Shown: in pieces, positions 36,483 through 46,434 of the stretch | How positions within the stretch are numbered: the first letter of the stretch is position 1 | Layout of the letters: every line of letters begins with the position of its first letter | Source: Mangrovimonas sp. ST2L15 | Lineage (GTDB): Bacteria > Bacteroidota > Bacteroidia > Flavobacteriales > Flavobacteriaceae | Assembly (NCBI RefSeq): GCF_001280515.1 | Contig: NZ_LBIQ01000030.1 | Coordinates: 372,001 to 436,000, forward strand | DNA length: 64,000 nucleotides | Reading direction: 5' to 3' | Position numbers and translations under genes: made by a program | Notes under the pieces: generated by a model | The model's database searches: none | What the model was told of the DNA's origin: nothing | What the model saw: the letters and a program-made list of their open reading frames with translations, nothing else

Positions 36483-37601
36483 TTATTCGAAATAGTTATT
36501 GATTCGGTATCCACCTTCTTGAAGGTATTGCTGCTTCTGCATCAATATAAGATCACTTTGCATCATATCCTCAACTAAAGCAGGTAAATCATATTGAGGC
36601 ACCCAACCAAGCTTTTCCTTGGCCTTTGTTGCATCTCCAATTAATAAATCTACTTCTGTTGGGCGGTAGTATTTTTTGTCAACAGCAACAACTTCTTTTC
36701 CAATTTCCAGTTGATAATCTGGATTAGAGCAAGATTTGATATATCCTTTTTCCTCTGATTCTTCTCCTTTAAATTCCAATTCAACCCCAATATGAGCAAA
36801 ACACATTTTCACAAAATCCCTAACGGTTGTTGTTTTCCCAGTAGCGATTACCCAATCTTCAGCTTCCTCTGCTTGAAGAATCATCCACATCATTCTGATG
36901 TAATCCTTGGCATGTCCCCAATCGCGTTTCGCATCCAAGTTTCCTAAATACATTTTATCCTGTAACCCTAAAGCAATTCGAGAAGTAGCTCTCGTGATTT
37001 TTCTGGTTACAAAAGTTTCTCCTCTTATGGGTGATTCATGATTAAATAAAATCCCATTGCAAGCATACATTCCGTAGGCTTCTCGGTAGTTAACAGTTAT
37101 CCAATACGCATACATTTTGGCAACAGCGTAAGGGCTTCTAGGATAAAAAGGTGTGGTTTCTGTTTGAGGAACTTCCTGCACCTTTCCATATAACTCTGAA
37201 GTTGAAGCTTGGTAAATTCGTGTCTTCTTTTCCAATCCCAAAATTCTAATAGCTTCTAATATCCTTAGTGTTCCAATTCCATCAGCATTAGCCGTATATT
37301 CTGGGGTTTCAAAAGAAACGTGAACATGGCTCATAGCTGCCAAATTGTAAATCTCATCGGGTTGAACCTCTTGGATTATTCGAATTAAATTGGTACTATC
37401 TGTTAGATCTCCGTAATGAAGAAAAAAGTTCCTGTGCTCTTCATGAGGGTCTTGATATAAATGATCTATTCTATCGGTATTGAACAAAGATGATCTTCTT
37501 TTAATACCATGTACAATGTAATCTTTCTTTAAAAGAAATTCACTTAAATAGGCTCCATCTTGTCCAGTAACCCCCGTAATTAATGCTACTTTTTTACTCA
37601 T
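36483..37601 (-). CDS. gmd: GDP-mannose 4,6-dehydratase
   Basis: First committed step to GDP-L-fucose, converting GDP-mannose to its 4-keto-6-deoxy form. The 372-aa SDR protein shows [15 protein letters not shown] at the N-terminus, [14 protein letters not shown] (about residue 133) with the catalytic Thr/Ser-Glu, and the [12 protein letters not shown] YxxxK motif (about 155). It overlaps the rfbD stop by 4 nt and is followed by fcl, its pathway partner. Confidence 0.97.
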   Translation of the reverse strand: MSKKVALITGVTGQDGAYLSEFLLKKDYIVHGIKRRSSLFNTDRIDHLYQDPHEEHRNFFLHYGDLTDSTNLIRIIQEVQPDEIYNLAAMSHVHVSFETPEYTANADGIGTLRILEAIRILGLEKKTRIYQASTSELYGKVQEVPQTETTPFYPRSPYAVAKMYAYWITVNYREAYGMYACNGILFNHESPIRGETFVTRKITRATSRIALGLQDKMYLGNLDAKRDWGHAKDYIRMMWMILQAEEAEDWVIATGKTTTVRDFVKMCFAHIGVELEFKGEESEEKGYIKSCSNPDYQLEIGKEVVAVDKKYYRPTEVDLLIGDATKAKEKLGWVPQYDLPALVEDMMQSDLILMQKQQYLQEGGYRINNYFE

Positions 37602-38458
37602 TTTATTTGATTAATAACTTTATATAAACTATCCCTCCAATAAGGGATTTCAATATTCATTTGTTTTTTGATTTTGGCTTTATCCAAAACACTAAAGCTA
37701 GGTCTTTTTGCCGGAGTTGGATAAGCTTCTGAAGGAATATTTCCAACTTTTATTTTATCATTCCCCTGAATGTCAAAAATCGCCTTAGCGAAATCATACC
37801 AACTAGCAACACCTTCATTACTGAAATGATAAATGCCATATTGCTCTGAATTATTCTTTATAACATCTAAAAGCACAATTGCTAAATCTCCTGCATATGT
37901 AGGCGTTCCTACTTGATCTCCCACCACATTCAATACTTCTCGGTCCTCCCCTAATTTCAACATCGTTTTTAAAAAGTTATGCCCGTATTCCGAATATAAC
38001 CAAGAGGTCCTTATAATGAAATGCTCTTTTAATTTGGCTTGAATTTCAAGTTCTCCTTGAAGCTTTGAATACCCATAAACTCCAAGTGGATTTGTTTGAG
38101 CTTCTTCGGAATAAGGAATAGACTGGCTACCATCAAAAACAAAATCGGTTGAAATATGAATGAGTTTTGACTTATGTACTTGGCATGCCATCGCTAAATT
38201 TTCAGCTCCAAAAGCATTAATTTCATAAGCCATTTTCTCATCACTTTCAGCCTTATCTACGGCAGTATAGGCCGCACAATTGACACACCAACTTATTTGA
38301 TTTGTTTGAAAAAAATCCAAGACATTTTGCTTATTTAAAATATCAAGATCTTGAACATCTGTAAAACAAAATTCAAAATCTGAATAGGAAGCTTGAAGAT
38401 CTTTGATACATTGACCCAATTGCCCGCTAGCTCCTGTAATTAGTACCTTATTCTTCAT
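37598..38458 (-). CDS. rfbD: dTDP-4-dehydrorhamnose reductase
   Basis: Last enzyme of dTDP-L-rhamnose synthesis. The 286-aa SDR-type protein has [13 protein letters not shown] at the N-terminus, [11 protein letters not shown] (about residue 61), STDFVFDG (about 103) and the YGYSKLQGE catalytic Tyr-Lys (about 128). Its start overlaps rfbC by 11 nt. Part of the contiguous rfbB-rfbA-rfbC-rfbD set. Confidence 0.95.
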   Translation of the reverse strand: MKNKVLITGASGQLGQCIKDLQASYSDFEFCFTDVQDLDILNKQNVLDFFQTNQISWCVNCAAYTAVDKAESDEKMAYEINAFGAENLAMACQVHKSKLIHISTDFVFDGSQSIPYSEEAQTNPLGVYGYSKLQGELEIQAKLKEHFIIRTSWLYSEYGHNFLKTMLKLGEDREVLNVVGDQVGTPTYAGDLAIVLLDVIKNNSEQYGIYHFSNEGVASWYDFAKAIFDIQGNDKIKVGNIPSEAYPTPAKRPSFSVLDKAKIKKQMNIEIPYWRDSLYKVINQIK

Positions 38459-38999
38459 TTAAATATGCTTCAAAAGTTGGTAAAACAAGATCCTTTTCTG
38501 ATAATTGTGCCTGTTCCAAAGGAAATTCCCAATCAATGTTCAATGATTTGTCATTGTATATAATGCCGCCTTCTGATTCTTTATTATAAAAATTATCGCA
38601 CTTATAAGAAAAAATAGCGGTGTCACTAAGCACTATAAAACCATGTGCAAAACCTCGAGGAACAAAGAACTGTTTTTTATTTTGACCAGATAATTTTACG
38701 GAAACATATTCCCCAAAAGTCTCTGAGTTTTTTCTTAAATCAACAGCTACATCCAACACTTCTCCTTGGATTACCCGAACCAATTTGGCTTGGGCAAAAG
38801 CCCCATTTTGAAAGTGTAAGCCCCTTAAGACTCCTTTAGCAGAGAGAGACTCGTTATCTTGAACAAATTTTACCTCTGCACCAATAGTCTCATTAAATTT
38901 TTCTTGGTTAAACGATTCAAAAAAATAGCCTCGTTCATCCTCAAATATCTTTGGTTCAATAACGAAGCATCCTTTTAATTTAGTTTCCTTTCCTATCAC
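38448..38999 (-). CDS. rfbC: dTDP-4-dehydrorhamnose 3,5-epimerase
   Basis: Cupin-fold epimerase of the dTDP-L-rhamnose pathway. The 183-aa protein shows the family's [17 protein letters not shown] opening (about residue 20), the catalytic-His region [19 protein letters not shown] (about 58) and [13 protein letters not shown] (about 113). The start codon is GTG, overlapping the rfbA stop (GTGA). Confidence 0.96.
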   Translation of the reverse strand: MIGKETKLKGCFVIEPKIFEDERGYFFESFNQEKFNETIGAEVKFVQDNESLSAKGVLRGLHFQNGAFAQAKLVRVIQGEVLDVAVDLRKNSETFGEYVSVKLSGQNKKQFFVPRGFAHGFIVLSDTAIFSYKCDNFYNKESEGGIIYNDKSLNIDWEFPLEQAQLSEKDLVLPTFEAYLNEE

Positions 39000-39868
39000 C
39001 CCTCTTTATGTTTAAGAAGTCCTAACAGATTTTTACCATACCCACTTTTCATTAAGGGCTCTGCCAAATCTTTAAATTCCTGTTCCGTTATAAATCCCAT
39101 TTCAAAAGCTGCTGCCTCGATAGATCCTATTTTCAATCCTTGACGCTCCTCAATCACTTCAACAAATTGAGAGGCTTGCATTAGGGATTGAAAAGTACCC
39201 GTATCTAACCAAGCCGTCCCTCGGTCCAAAATACTCACATGCAAATTACCTTGCTCTAAATAGGCTTTATTGATATCAGTAATTTCCAATTCACCACGGT
39301 GACTGGGTTTGATATTCTTTGCAATTTGAACAACTGAGTTATCATAAAAATAAATCCCCGGAACCGCAAAATTGGATTTTGGGTTTAATGGTTTCTCCTC
39401 AATAGAAATGGCTTGTCCTTCATCATCAAATTCAATAACCCCGTAACGCTCCGGGTCGTGAACGCGATAAGCATATATGACCCCTCCATTAGGGTCATTG
39501 TTGCTTTGAAGTAGGCTAGAAAGACCAGTTCCATAGAAAATATTATCTCCCAATATTAAGGCTACCTTATCATTTCCAATAAAATCAGCTCCAATAATAA
39601 AGGCTTCAGCCAACCCATTTGGAGCTTCCTGAACCGCATATTCAAATCTACAACCATACTTCTTACCATCTCCCAATAAATCTTGAAAAAGAGGTAAATC
39701 TTTAGGTGTAGAAATAATAAGGATTTCCCTTATTCCAGAATATATAAGTGTAGACAACGGATAATATATCATCGGTTTATCATACACGGGCATCAATTGT
39801 TTGCTTACCGAGAGAGTTAAAGGATGTAATCTAGTACCAGAACCACCGGCTAATATGATTCCCTTCAT
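38996..39868 (-). CDS. rfbA: Glucose-1-phosphate thymidylyltransferase
   Basis: Makes dTDP-glucose from glucose-1-phosphate and dTTP, the entry to dTDP-rhamnose. The 290-aa nucleotidyltransferase shows [17 protein letters not shown] at the N-terminus, with [26 protein letters not shown] (about residue 108) and [10 protein letters not shown] (about 160). It overlaps both rfbB (4 nt) and rfbC (4 nt), a tightly coupled set. Confidence 0.97.
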   Translation of the reverse strand: MKGIILAGGSGTRLHPLTLSVSKQLMPVYDKPMIYYPLSTLIYSGIREILIISTPKDLPLFQDLLGDGKKYGCRFEYAVQEAPNGLAEAFIIGADFIGNDKVALILGDNIFYGTGLSSLLQSNNDPNGGVIYAYRVHDPERYGVIEFDDEGQAISIEEKPLNPKSNFAVPGIYFYDNSVVQIAKNIKPSHRGELEITDINKAYLEQGNLHVSILDRGTAWLDTGTFQSLMQASQFVEVIEERQGLKIGSIEAAAFEMGFITEQEFKDLAEPLMKSGYGKNLLGLLKHKEG

Positions 39869-40920
39869 GATTGATATTGCTTTTCGTAATACGTTTGATA
39901 TGCTCCACTAGTCACATGGTTCAACCATTCTTGATTAGATAAATACCAATCTATGGTTTTTGAAAGCCCCTCCTCAAATGTCACTGATGGCTCCCATCCT
40001 AATTTCTCATTGATTTTGGAAGCATCAATAGCATATCGTAAATCATGTCCAGGCCTATCTTTAACATAGGTTATTAATTCTTCAGAAGTTCCATTGGCAT
40101 TACCCAATTTTTCGTCCATTTGCTTGCAGAGCAATCTTACCAAATCAATATTCTTCCACTCATTGAAACCTCCTATATTGTAGGTTTCTCCATTTTCGCC
40201 TTCATGAAAAACCAAATCAATAGCCCTAGCATGATCTATGACATAAAGCCAATCTCTTGTGTAATTACCATCACCATAAACTGGTAATGGTTTTTTATTG
40301 ATAATATTATTGATAAATAAAGGAATTAACTTCTCAGGAAATTGATTCTGTCCGTAGTTGTTGGAACAATTTGAAATTACATAAGGCAAATCGTAGGTTT
40401 CCCCATAAGCTCTAACAAAATGATCTGAGCTCGCTTTAGAAGCCGAATATGGTGAGTTTGGAGAATAAGGTGTAATTTCAGTGAACAAGCCGCTTTCCCC
40501 AAGTGTTCCATAAACTTCATCTGTGCTTATATGATAAAATCGTTTTCCATCAAAATCATGCTCCCAAATGCCCTTGAAAGCATTTAAAAGATTTAAGGTC
40601 CCGATAATATTTGTTTTCACAAAAGCCAACGGATCCTTTATAGATCTATCCACATGCGATTCAGCTGCTAAATGAATAACGGAATCAAACTGATATTGTT
40701 TAAATAATTTATTGATAGATTCCTCATCATTGATATCGGCCTTAAGGAAGTGGTAGTTCTCTTCTTCTTCAATATCTTTTAAATTCTCAAGGTTTCCGGC
40801 ATAAGTCAAACTATCCAGATTATAAATTTGATATTCAGGATACTTGTTTACAAACAATCTCACAACGTGAGACCCTATAAAGCCCGCTCCTCCTGTAATT
40901 AGGACATTATTTTTATTCAT
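39865..40920 (-). CDS. rfbB: dTDP-glucose 4,6-dehydratase
   Basis: Second enzyme of the dTDP-rhamnose pathway, NAD-dependent. The 351-aa SDR protein shows [26 protein letters not shown] (about residue 80), HISTDEVYG (about 130) and the catalytic [15 protein letters not shown] (about 160). The ATG at 40920 is preferred to a TTG at 40932. Its 5' end overlaps the Wzz-like gene by 8 nt. Confidence 0.97.
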   Translation of the reverse strand: MNKNNVLITGGAGFIGSHVVRLFVNKYPEYQIYNLDSLTYAGNLENLKDIEEEENYHFLKADINDEESINKLFKQYQFDSVIHLAAESHVDRSIKDPLAFVKTNIIGTLNLLNAFKGIWEHDFDGKRFYHISTDEVYGTLGESGLFTEITPYSPNSPYSASKASSDHFVRAYGETYDLPYVISNCSNNYGQNQFPEKLIPLFINNIINKKPLPVYGDGNYTRDWLYVIDHARAIDLVFHEGENGETYNIGGFNEWKNIDLVRLLCKQMDEKLGNANGTSEELITYVKDRPGHDLRYAIDASKINEKLGWEPSVTFEEGLSKTIDWYLSNQEWLNHVTSGAYQTYYEKQYQS

Positions 40921-41965
40921 AGGCTTTAGCAAATTTTACCAATCTAGAAGTTAAATAAATGACACATAACATAAGAAATGCCAAAACGGGAAAGATCAGA
41001 GCATATCTATTATACCAATCAGATGTTTTATTCCCAACGTATTGAAATTCAGAAATGACATCAAAAAACACATCTTCTTCTACCTTTCTTTCTTCTAAGC
41101 TTTTCAATGTATTTCTTAACTCTATTTCTTTATTCAATAAATCATATTCTCTAGTATTTGATCTATCCTTGCTAAGTGAAAGTCCTTCGCCCAAAATAAG
41201 TTCAGTACTAGTAGATTTGGAATCTTCTTCTAAAACATTGATATAAATTCTTTGTAGAGAGTCCACCTTAGCCAATTGTTCCAAAATGTTATTCTTTTGA
41301 ATCGTTATTAGGGAATCCCTTTTTCTTTTCTTAGTCTCAGTGTATTCATTAGTAAATGCATTATTTAATCCCTTTTCCAATTTCGGAAAAATATCCTGTC
41401 TTAAAGAAAAAGCTTCGATTTGAAAAATACTGCCGGAATAAACACTTCTATTTTCTATATACTCCTCATAGGAAATCGTCGATGCTCGAGTACTATCCAA
41501 AGACCTAATAAAGCTATCATATTCTTTTATTCTTTCATTTTCAGTTTCTGGACCTGGGCTAATTTCAAAACTTAAAACTTCTTGAGCCTCTTCTTCACTT
41601 AAATCAAAGAAGTTTGAAAAAGTTGCATAGTCCTGATTGTCAATAAGAGCATTATAATAATTGATGTTAGTAACCAATTGATATTTTGAGTCAAAATAAG
41701 GTCTGACTAACATGGATGAAGAATAAACATCTGGAGATATTTTCTCCAATGCAAAACCCAACACTCCAGCTATGACCATTGTCACAACAATAATTTTAAA
41801 ATTGACAATTATTACCTTCAGAGCATAAATAATAACAGAAAAAATTGCCTTAAAAATAGAGCCTATAAACTTGAACAATCTATTAAAGGCATCTCCTATA
41901 AGTTTAAATAATTGTCCTAAATCAACCTCTTCTGTCGATTGGTTGTTTGATGAATTTTCGTTCAT
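40913..41965 (-). CDS. Wzz-like chain-length determinant protein
   Basis: Inner membrane protein of 350 aa with the Wzz/PCP layout: N-terminal membrane helix (about residues 58-77), a long charged, mostly helical periplasmic domain with coiled-coil parts, and a C-terminal helix (about 325-342). An extra hydrophobic amphipathic stretch precedes helix 1 (about residues 28-50). There is no fused tyrosine kinase. It would set polymer length with Wzy. It lies between the 562-aa gene and rfbB and starts the sugar-nucleotide block. Confidence 0.8.
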   Translation of the reverse strand: MNENSSNNQSTEEVDLGQLFKLIGDAFNRLFKFIGSIFKAIFSVIIYALKVIIVNFKIIVVTMVIAGVLGFALEKISPDVYSSSMLVRPYFDSKYQLVTNINYYNALIDNQDYATFSNFFDLSEEEAQEVLSFEISPGPETENERIKEYDSFIRSLDSTRASTISYEEYIENRSVYSGSIFQIEAFSLRQDIFPKLEKGLNNAFTNEYTETKKRKRDSLITIQKNNILEQLAKVDSLQRIYINVLEEDSKSTSTELILGEGLSLSKDRSNTREYDLLNKEIELRNTLKSLEERKVEEDVFFDVISEFQYVGNKTSDWYNRYALIFPVLAFLMLCVIYLTSRLVKFAKAYE

Positions 41966-41975
41966 TAGTTGATCG

Positions 41976-43664
41976 TTAATTTAATATTTGGTGCAAAATT
42001 TTTCTTGTTATTAAATAGGTTGGCTTAACCCCTGTAGTTCCCAAACCTCCTGAAGCCAAAGTACTTCCTGTTTCCAAGGGATTATCACTGGCATAATAGG
42101 CATATCTCACCTTAACATTTGGATTGATACTACCCCTAACTTTGGAAGCTGATTGAATGGCTTTTTGATAGTGAGCTCCTTCCATTTCCAATCCAATGAC
42201 ATTCCATGTAGAATTGTAAAAAAACCTCAAAATGTCCCTGTTTTGAAGAGAGGTACCTAAAACAGTAATCATAGTGCCTTCAAAAACATCAATTCCTTCT
42301 CCTTCTAAATCTGATTTTTTCAATTCATTCTCAAAAGGATAATTATCGGCTGTACCTTCGAAAATATGAGCTGAAGGAATCATTATATCACCTTTACCGC
42401 CTTCTAAAATACCTGCTTTTCCCATGATGGATATAGACTGAACATCAAGATGCTTTTTCTTGCCATTTGGGCTATAAGGCTTCAGCAATTCATCAATTGT
42501 CTCATAAGCCTGCTCTCCAAAAGCATAATCCATCACTAAAATAACAGGTTTATCCTTTAGTATTTTTTCTTCATCTACAGAGATATCCCCATGAGAAAAA
42601 TCCATTTGAGATGTATCAAATAATTGTACATCAATATTGGTTCCAGAAGTATCTTCTATATATATCATTCCTTTTTGCAACGCTTCCTTGAAGATTTTAT
42701 TGCGTAAGGCTTTGTTTTCATTTTTACTGATGTCTTCATAAATTTCAAAAACACCCTTTTTTGCCATGAGTGATTTCAAGGCTGAAGGCGCAAAACATAC
42801 ATTCATGACACTATGCATATTCGCACTAATTATATGAATTGGCCTATCCAATAGTCCTTTTGAGAACATCACTTCCTTGATACGATCTGCCCATATTTCT
42901 CCGTGTATATGATGTCCCAATCGCTCTCTCAATACTGGACTGAAAGTAATGGTTCGTTTATTACCATTGATTTGTTCTTTAATGGCTAGTTTTCCTAACC
43001 AATAAACGATTTGCAACAATCGTTCAGGTTTGCCATCCATCGCAAACTTGTCGTATACGGCCAGTAATTCCTTAAAAGTTCTACCCAAAATATTAGCGGT
43101 GTGGGTAATGGCCACTTCCCGTTCTTCCTGAGTTAACTTTTTCTTTGATAAAACGGCCTTTTCCAACTTTACCCAATCTCTAGTTGTATTGCCACTTTCA
43201 TCAATGAGAACACGCTTACTTATTTTATGAGACTCAACAAATAAAAAGGTTAAATGAGTTAAAATATCATAAATTTCAGAGCGGCCACGAGTGATTTCAA
43301 TGTTCATTTGCTCCTCATCAATCCGGTAACAATTACGTCTTCGTTTGGGAGGAATTATGGGTTTAAAATGAGAATTGGCATAACCCTCATCACTCGTAAG
43401 GTTAATATAAGAACATTCTTCAATCCCATAAGGGAGCCTTTCTATCACATATAACAATCCCTGTAATTCAGCTTTCTCATCTCCAATAGATCCATAAATC
43501 TCAGGTCGTAATAACAACAGAGCCTCCCTAAGGGTCTCTCCAGACACTCCCATTGGTTTATAAAACCCTCTATTGAAAAGATGTCTCATAGTGATGTACA
43601 TCCTTTCAATGGCATTGGAACTCTCCTGAGCCCTAGTTCGTTCGTGCTGATTTAACTTACTCAT
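41976..43664 (-). CDS. Uncharacterised conserved protein (probable DUF6909), nucleoside-phosphorylase-like C-terminus
   Basis: 562-aa soluble protein that I believe matches DUF6909 of Bacteroidota; function unknown. The N-terminal half is mostly helical with an Arg-rich patch (PPKRRRNCYRIDEEQ, about residue 105). The C-terminal third looks enzymatic: VIGLEMEGAHYQKA at about residues 489-502 followed by VRYAYYASDN at 517-526 parallels the Glu-Met-Glu and Arg-x-x-Ser-Asp motifs of the purine nucleoside phosphorylase/MTA nucleosidase fold. I infer a nucleoside- or nucleotide-related enzyme. It has its own promoter and lies 10 nt before the Wzz-like gene. Confidence 0.7.
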   Translation of the reverse strand: MSKLNQHERTRAQESSNAIERMYITMRHLFNRGFYKPMGVSGETLREALLLLRPEIYGSIGDEKAELQGLLYVIERLPYGIEECSYINLTSDEGYANSHFKPIIPPKRRRNCYRIDEEQMNIEITRGRSEIYDILTHLTFLFVESHKISKRVLIDESGNTTRDWVKLEKAVLSKKKLTQEEREVAITHTANILGRTFKELLAVYDKFAMDGKPERLLQIVYWLGKLAIKEQINGNKRTITFSPVLRERLGHHIHGEIWADRIKEVMFSKGLLDRPIHIISANMHSVMNVCFAPSALKSLMAKKGVFEIYEDISKNENKALRNKIFKEALQKGMIYIEDTSGTNIDVQLFDTSQMDFSHGDISVDEEKILKDKPVILVMDYAFGEQAYETIDELLKPYSPNGKKKHLDVQSISIMGKAGILEGGKGDIMIPSAHIFEGTADNYPFENELKKSDLEGEGIDVFEGTMITVLGTSLQNRDILRFFYNSTWNVIGLEMEGAHYQKAIQSASKVRGSINPNVKVRYAYYASDNPLETGSTLASGGLGTTGVKPTYLITRKILHQILN

Positions 43665-43680
43665 AATGAATTTTGGAACG

Positions 43681-43688
43681 CAAATATA
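43681..43688 (-). promoter_or_regulatory. Promoter -7 box of the 562-aa protein gene
   Basis: The minus strand reads TATATTTG, matching TAnnTTTG, 16 nt before the ATG and just past the GH3-family stop codon. It could also serve the downstream polysaccharide genes. Confidence 0.5.
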
Positions 43689-43691
43689 ACA

Positions 43692-45194
43692 CTATTTAAC
43701 CAATATGAATTCTTCAAGAGCATCTGCAATTTTACGATCATTGGATAGTCTAGGAATTTTATTTTGTCCCCCCAACTTTCCTATGGATTTCATGTAATCT
43801 TGAAAACCATTTTTCTTGATTGGCCTAATAACCAAAGGCTTTAGCACCTTTCCAACGATTAAATCATAATAATAGCTGTTTTGATTTTGTAACGCCAAAT
43901 CTATTTTTGATGAAATTACTTCCAGATTGGCAGGAAGCTTCTCAAACTCTATAAACCATTCATGGTATGGTAATCCTGCAGTCGGGTTAATTTGAGGAGC
44001 CACTGTAAATTCAGTGACTTCTATTTGATGAGCATCCATGGCCTCGTTGAGGGCATACTCTACTTCCTTCCCAATAACATGTTCACCAAAAGCGGAGATA
44101 AAATGCTTTATGCGGCCTGATACAATGACCCGATAAGGTTTTATGGAAGTAAATTGAACTGTGTCTCCAATATTATAGGCCCACAATCCAGCATTGGTAG
44201 AAATCAACATAACATAATTGACTCCTATCTCAACATCTTTTAACGTTAATCTTTTTGGGTTCTCATCAAAAAATTCATCAGCTTTTACAAATTCATAGAA
44301 TATTCCAGAATCCAATAATAACAACATCCCCCTTTCTCCCTGTTTATCCTGATAAGCAAAAAAGCCTTCACTGGCAGGGTATAATTCGATACTATCGACT
44401 TTTCGGCCAATAAGATTTTCAAATTTCGTTCGGTAAGGTTCATAATTAACCCCTCCAAAAATAAACAGGTTAAAGTTTGGAAATACTTCACCAACCTTCT
44501 TCCCTGTTTTTTCTATGATCCTTTCAAAATACATCTGTACCCAAGAAGGAATTCCTGAAATTATGGTCATATCCTCAGGAAGTGTTTCTTCTACTATGGC
44601 ATCCACTTTGGTTTCCCAATCTTCAATACAATTGGTCTCCCAACTAGGCATTCTATTCTTCTGCAAATATTTTGGCACATAATGAGCAACTATCCCTGAA
44701 AGACGTCCTAACTGAATACCATTCTTCTCATCCAAAATGGGACTTCCTTGTAAAAAGATCATCTTGCCATCAACAAAAGCTGTATTTCCAGTTTCTGCCA
44801 CATACATCAGAATAGCATTTCTTGCGGCCTCCACATGAAATGGCATGCTTTCCTTTGTTATAGGGATATACTTAGCCCCAGATGTAGTTCCAGATGTTTT
44901 GGCAAAATAAAGGGGCTTGCCTTTCCAAAGTACATTTTCTTCACCTGCAACAACTCTCTCTACATAAGGTTTTAAAGCCTCATAATCTCTTATAGGCACC
45001 CTATTTACAAAATCTTCATGGCTTTTAATCGTCCCAAAATCATGATCTTTTCCAAAAGCAGTTTTCTCTGCTTTTTTTATAAGCTCAAAGAAAACTTTCT
45101 CCTGGGTTTCAATCGGGTTCATGGCCCATTTTTGTACAGACTTATGGACTCTTTTGGCAAATGGCTTAACTAAGGCAGCTTTTAATGAAAACAT
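43692..45194 (-). CDS. GH3 auxin-responsive promoter family protein (acyl-adenylate-forming)
   Basis: 500-aa member of the GH3 family, which in plants joins amino acids to jasmonate or auxin via acyl-adenylates. The bacterial role is unknown. It shows the ATP-binding FAKTSGTTSGAKYIPIT (about residue 95), a YPASEGFFAYQ motif (about 265) and the WAYNIGDTVQF motif (about 340). The C-terminus has the GQNKIPRLSNDR motif with a likely catalytic region. It overlaps the upstream M23 peptidase stop by 1 nt. It is a second adenylate-forming enzyme in the region besides the CapK-like one. Confidence 0.88.
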   Translation of the reverse strand: MFSLKAALVKPFAKRVHKSVQKWAMNPIETQEKVFFELIKKAEKTAFGKDHDFGTIKSHEDFVNRVPIRDYEALKPYVERVVAGEENVLWKGKPLYFAKTSGTTSGAKYIPITKESMPFHVEAARNAILMYVAETGNTAFVDGKMIFLQGSPILDEKNGIQLGRLSGIVAHYVPKYLQKNRMPSWETNCIEDWETKVDAIVEETLPEDMTIISGIPSWVQMYFERIIEKTGKKVGEVFPNFNLFIFGGVNYEPYRTKFENLIGRKVDSIELYPASEGFFAYQDKQGERGMLLLLDSGIFYEFVKADEFFDENPKRLTLKDVEIGVNYVMLISTNAGLWAYNIGDTVQFTSIKPYRVIVSGRIKHFISAFGEHVIGKEVEYALNEAMDAHQIEVTEFTVAPQINPTAGLPYHEWFIEFEKLPANLEVISSKIDLALQNQNSYYYDLIVGKVLKPLVIRPIKKNGFQDYMKSIGKLGGQNKIPRLSNDRKIADALEEFILVK

Positions 45195-46063
45195 TAATTA
45201 AAATCGATAAAATTGGTTGGATTGATCGGGTAGCCATCTTTCCACAGTTCAAAATGTAGGTGAGGTCCCGAACTTAACTCACCTGTATCTCCAATTGTTG
45301 CAATAACCTCTCCTGATTTAACCAACTCACCTTGGGTCTTGTTTAGTGAAGAGTTATGCTTATAAACAGATATTAATCCATTCCCGTGTTCAATAATCAT
45401 GACGTAACCCGTCTCTGCTGTCCATTCAGCAAAAATAACTGTTCCATCTGCCGTTGCTTTAATTGGTGTGTTTTCTGGAGCAATGACATCTATAGCGTAG
45501 TGCTTTTCATCAAAATTATACTCCTGTGAAATGGACCCACTTATAGGAGGGAACAGCACAAAATTAATCGTTGAAGTGGCAGTTTCAAACAAATTGTATT
45601 TGTCTTCTTTCTCAACTTTTAAACGTAGTAAAGAATCCTCTTTGGAAGGTTTCAAATTAATTACAGAAGCATCCAATTTAGCATCTTCAATTGTTGAATC
45701 CCTATTGAATTCTTGAGGACTCACCTCGCCATGAAGTACCTTTCTAATAGACTCAAAATACTTTTCGTTTATGGCCATAAGCCGTTGCAAAGAATCTGTT
45801 TTATAATTCAATTCAACAGCCTTCTCTTTTAAAGCAGTAGAAGAATAGCCTGGAATATATTCTCTGAGAGGTGTAAAAGCAATTAAAAAAATGGTTCCCA
45901 AAACCAAAAAGATGGATGTTAAGGACATCAACACAAAAACATTTAGGCGGTTTAACCTAAAGGATAAGCGCTCTTCAAAAGTATCTTCATTTAAAATAAC
46001 CAGTCGGTACTTGTGAAGTAGCTTCTTCTTTATTTTCTTGGATTTCTTTTTTTCCGCAGTCAT
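45194..46063 (-). CDS. M23 family peptidoglycan endopeptidase-like protein
   Basis: Membrane-anchored murein peptidase of 289 aa. A Lys-rich cytoplasmic N-terminus is followed by one membrane helix (about residues 42-64), a coiled-coil stalk (about 75-100) and a C-terminal LytM/M23 domain (about 175-285). That domain carries the zinc ligands HYAIDVIAP (His, Asp) and HLHFELW (His-x-His). It likely cuts or regulates cutting of peptide cross-links. It is the first gene of the long minus-strand block, with a promoter immediately upstream and a nearly leaderless mRNA. Confidence 0.9.
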   Translation of the reverse strand: MTAEKKKSKKIKKKLLHKYRLVILNEDTFEERLSFRLNRLNVFVLMSLTSIFLVLGTIFLIAFTPLREYIPGYSSTALKEKAVELNYKTDSLQRLMAINEKYFESIRKVLHGEVSPQEFNRDSTIEDAKLDASVINLKPSKEDSLLRLKVEKEDKYNLFETATSTINFVLFPPISGSISQEYNFDEKHYAIDVIAPENTPIKATADGTVIFAEWTAETGYVMIIEHGNGLISVYKHNSSLNKTQGELVKSGEVIATIGDTGELSSGPHLHFELWKDGYPINPTNFIDFN

Positions 46064-46070
46064 TATCTAA

Positions 46071-46078
46071 CAAAATTA
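46071..46078 (-). promoter_or_regulatory. Promoter -7 box of the M23 peptidase gene
   Basis: The minus strand reads TAATTTTG, matching TAnnTTTG, ending 7 nt before the ATG, which predicts a leader of only a few bases. Confidence 0.42.
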
Positions 46079-46152
46079 ATTAAAATAATTCATGGCTATG
46101 TTTAGTTAATGCTAAAGTTGTTATGAAAACGCTTTTATTGAAGTTTAATTAT

Positions 46153-46160
46153 TAAATTTG
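46153..46160 (+). promoter_or_regulatory. Promoter -7 box of tatA
   Basis: TAAATTTG matches TAnnTTTG and ends 20 nt before the tatA ATG at 46181. Confidence 0.5.
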
Positions 46161-46180
46161 CCCCATAAATAATAGATGTT

Positions 46181-46363
46181 ATGATAGCAGCAAGTATTTT
46201 TTTAGCAGTAGGTCCTTGGCAAATCGTTTTAATTGTCTTGATTGTTCTATTGTTATTTGGAGGTAAAAAGATTCCTGAATTGATGAGAGGTTTAGGTAGT
46301 GGAATTAAGGAGTTTAAAGATGCTAGCAAAGATGAAAATGCATCAACAGATAAAAAAGAGTAA
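46181..46363 (+). CDS. tatA: Sec-independent protein translocase subunit TatA
   Basis: Pore-forming component of the twin-arginine export pathway for folded proteins. The 60-aa protein has a short N-terminal membrane helix (about residues 12-26), the conserved FGGKKIPELMRGLGSGIKEF hinge and amphipathic helix, and a charged tail, all typical of TatA/E. No tatC is in the window, as expected for the separate arrangement common in Bacteroidota. It is monocistronic, ending in a strong terminator. An opposite-strand frame over it is only a shadow. Confidence 0.95.
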   Translation: MIAASIFLAVGPWQIVLIVLIVLLLFGGKKIPELMRGLGSGIKEFKDASKDENASTDKKE

Positions 46364-46383
46364 CTACTTTTTTGACCTATAAG

Positions 46384-46415
46384 AAAAATGCCCGACAATT
46401 GTCGGGCATTTTTTT
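46384..46415. terminator. Bidirectional terminator between tatA and the DUF4837 gene
   Basis: A perfect 10-bp stem (AATGCCCGAC at 46387-46396 and its complement at 46401-46410, loop AATT) is flanked by A-runs on the left and T-runs on the right. It therefore works as an intrinsic terminator for tatA on the plus strand and for the convergent DUF4837 gene on the minus strand. Confidence 0.88.
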
Positions 46416-46434
46416 ATTCCATTATTTAAAACTG

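Noticed and set aside
36483-40920. gmd, fcl and rfb genes as evidence for a new sugar pathway
   Set aside because: Each enzyme matches a well-known dTDP-rhamnose or GDP-fucose step with intact motifs.
46135-46398. Minus-strand frame of 87 codons across tatA
   Set aside because: It is the mirror of tatA and includes the terminator hairpin; tatA itself is clear.
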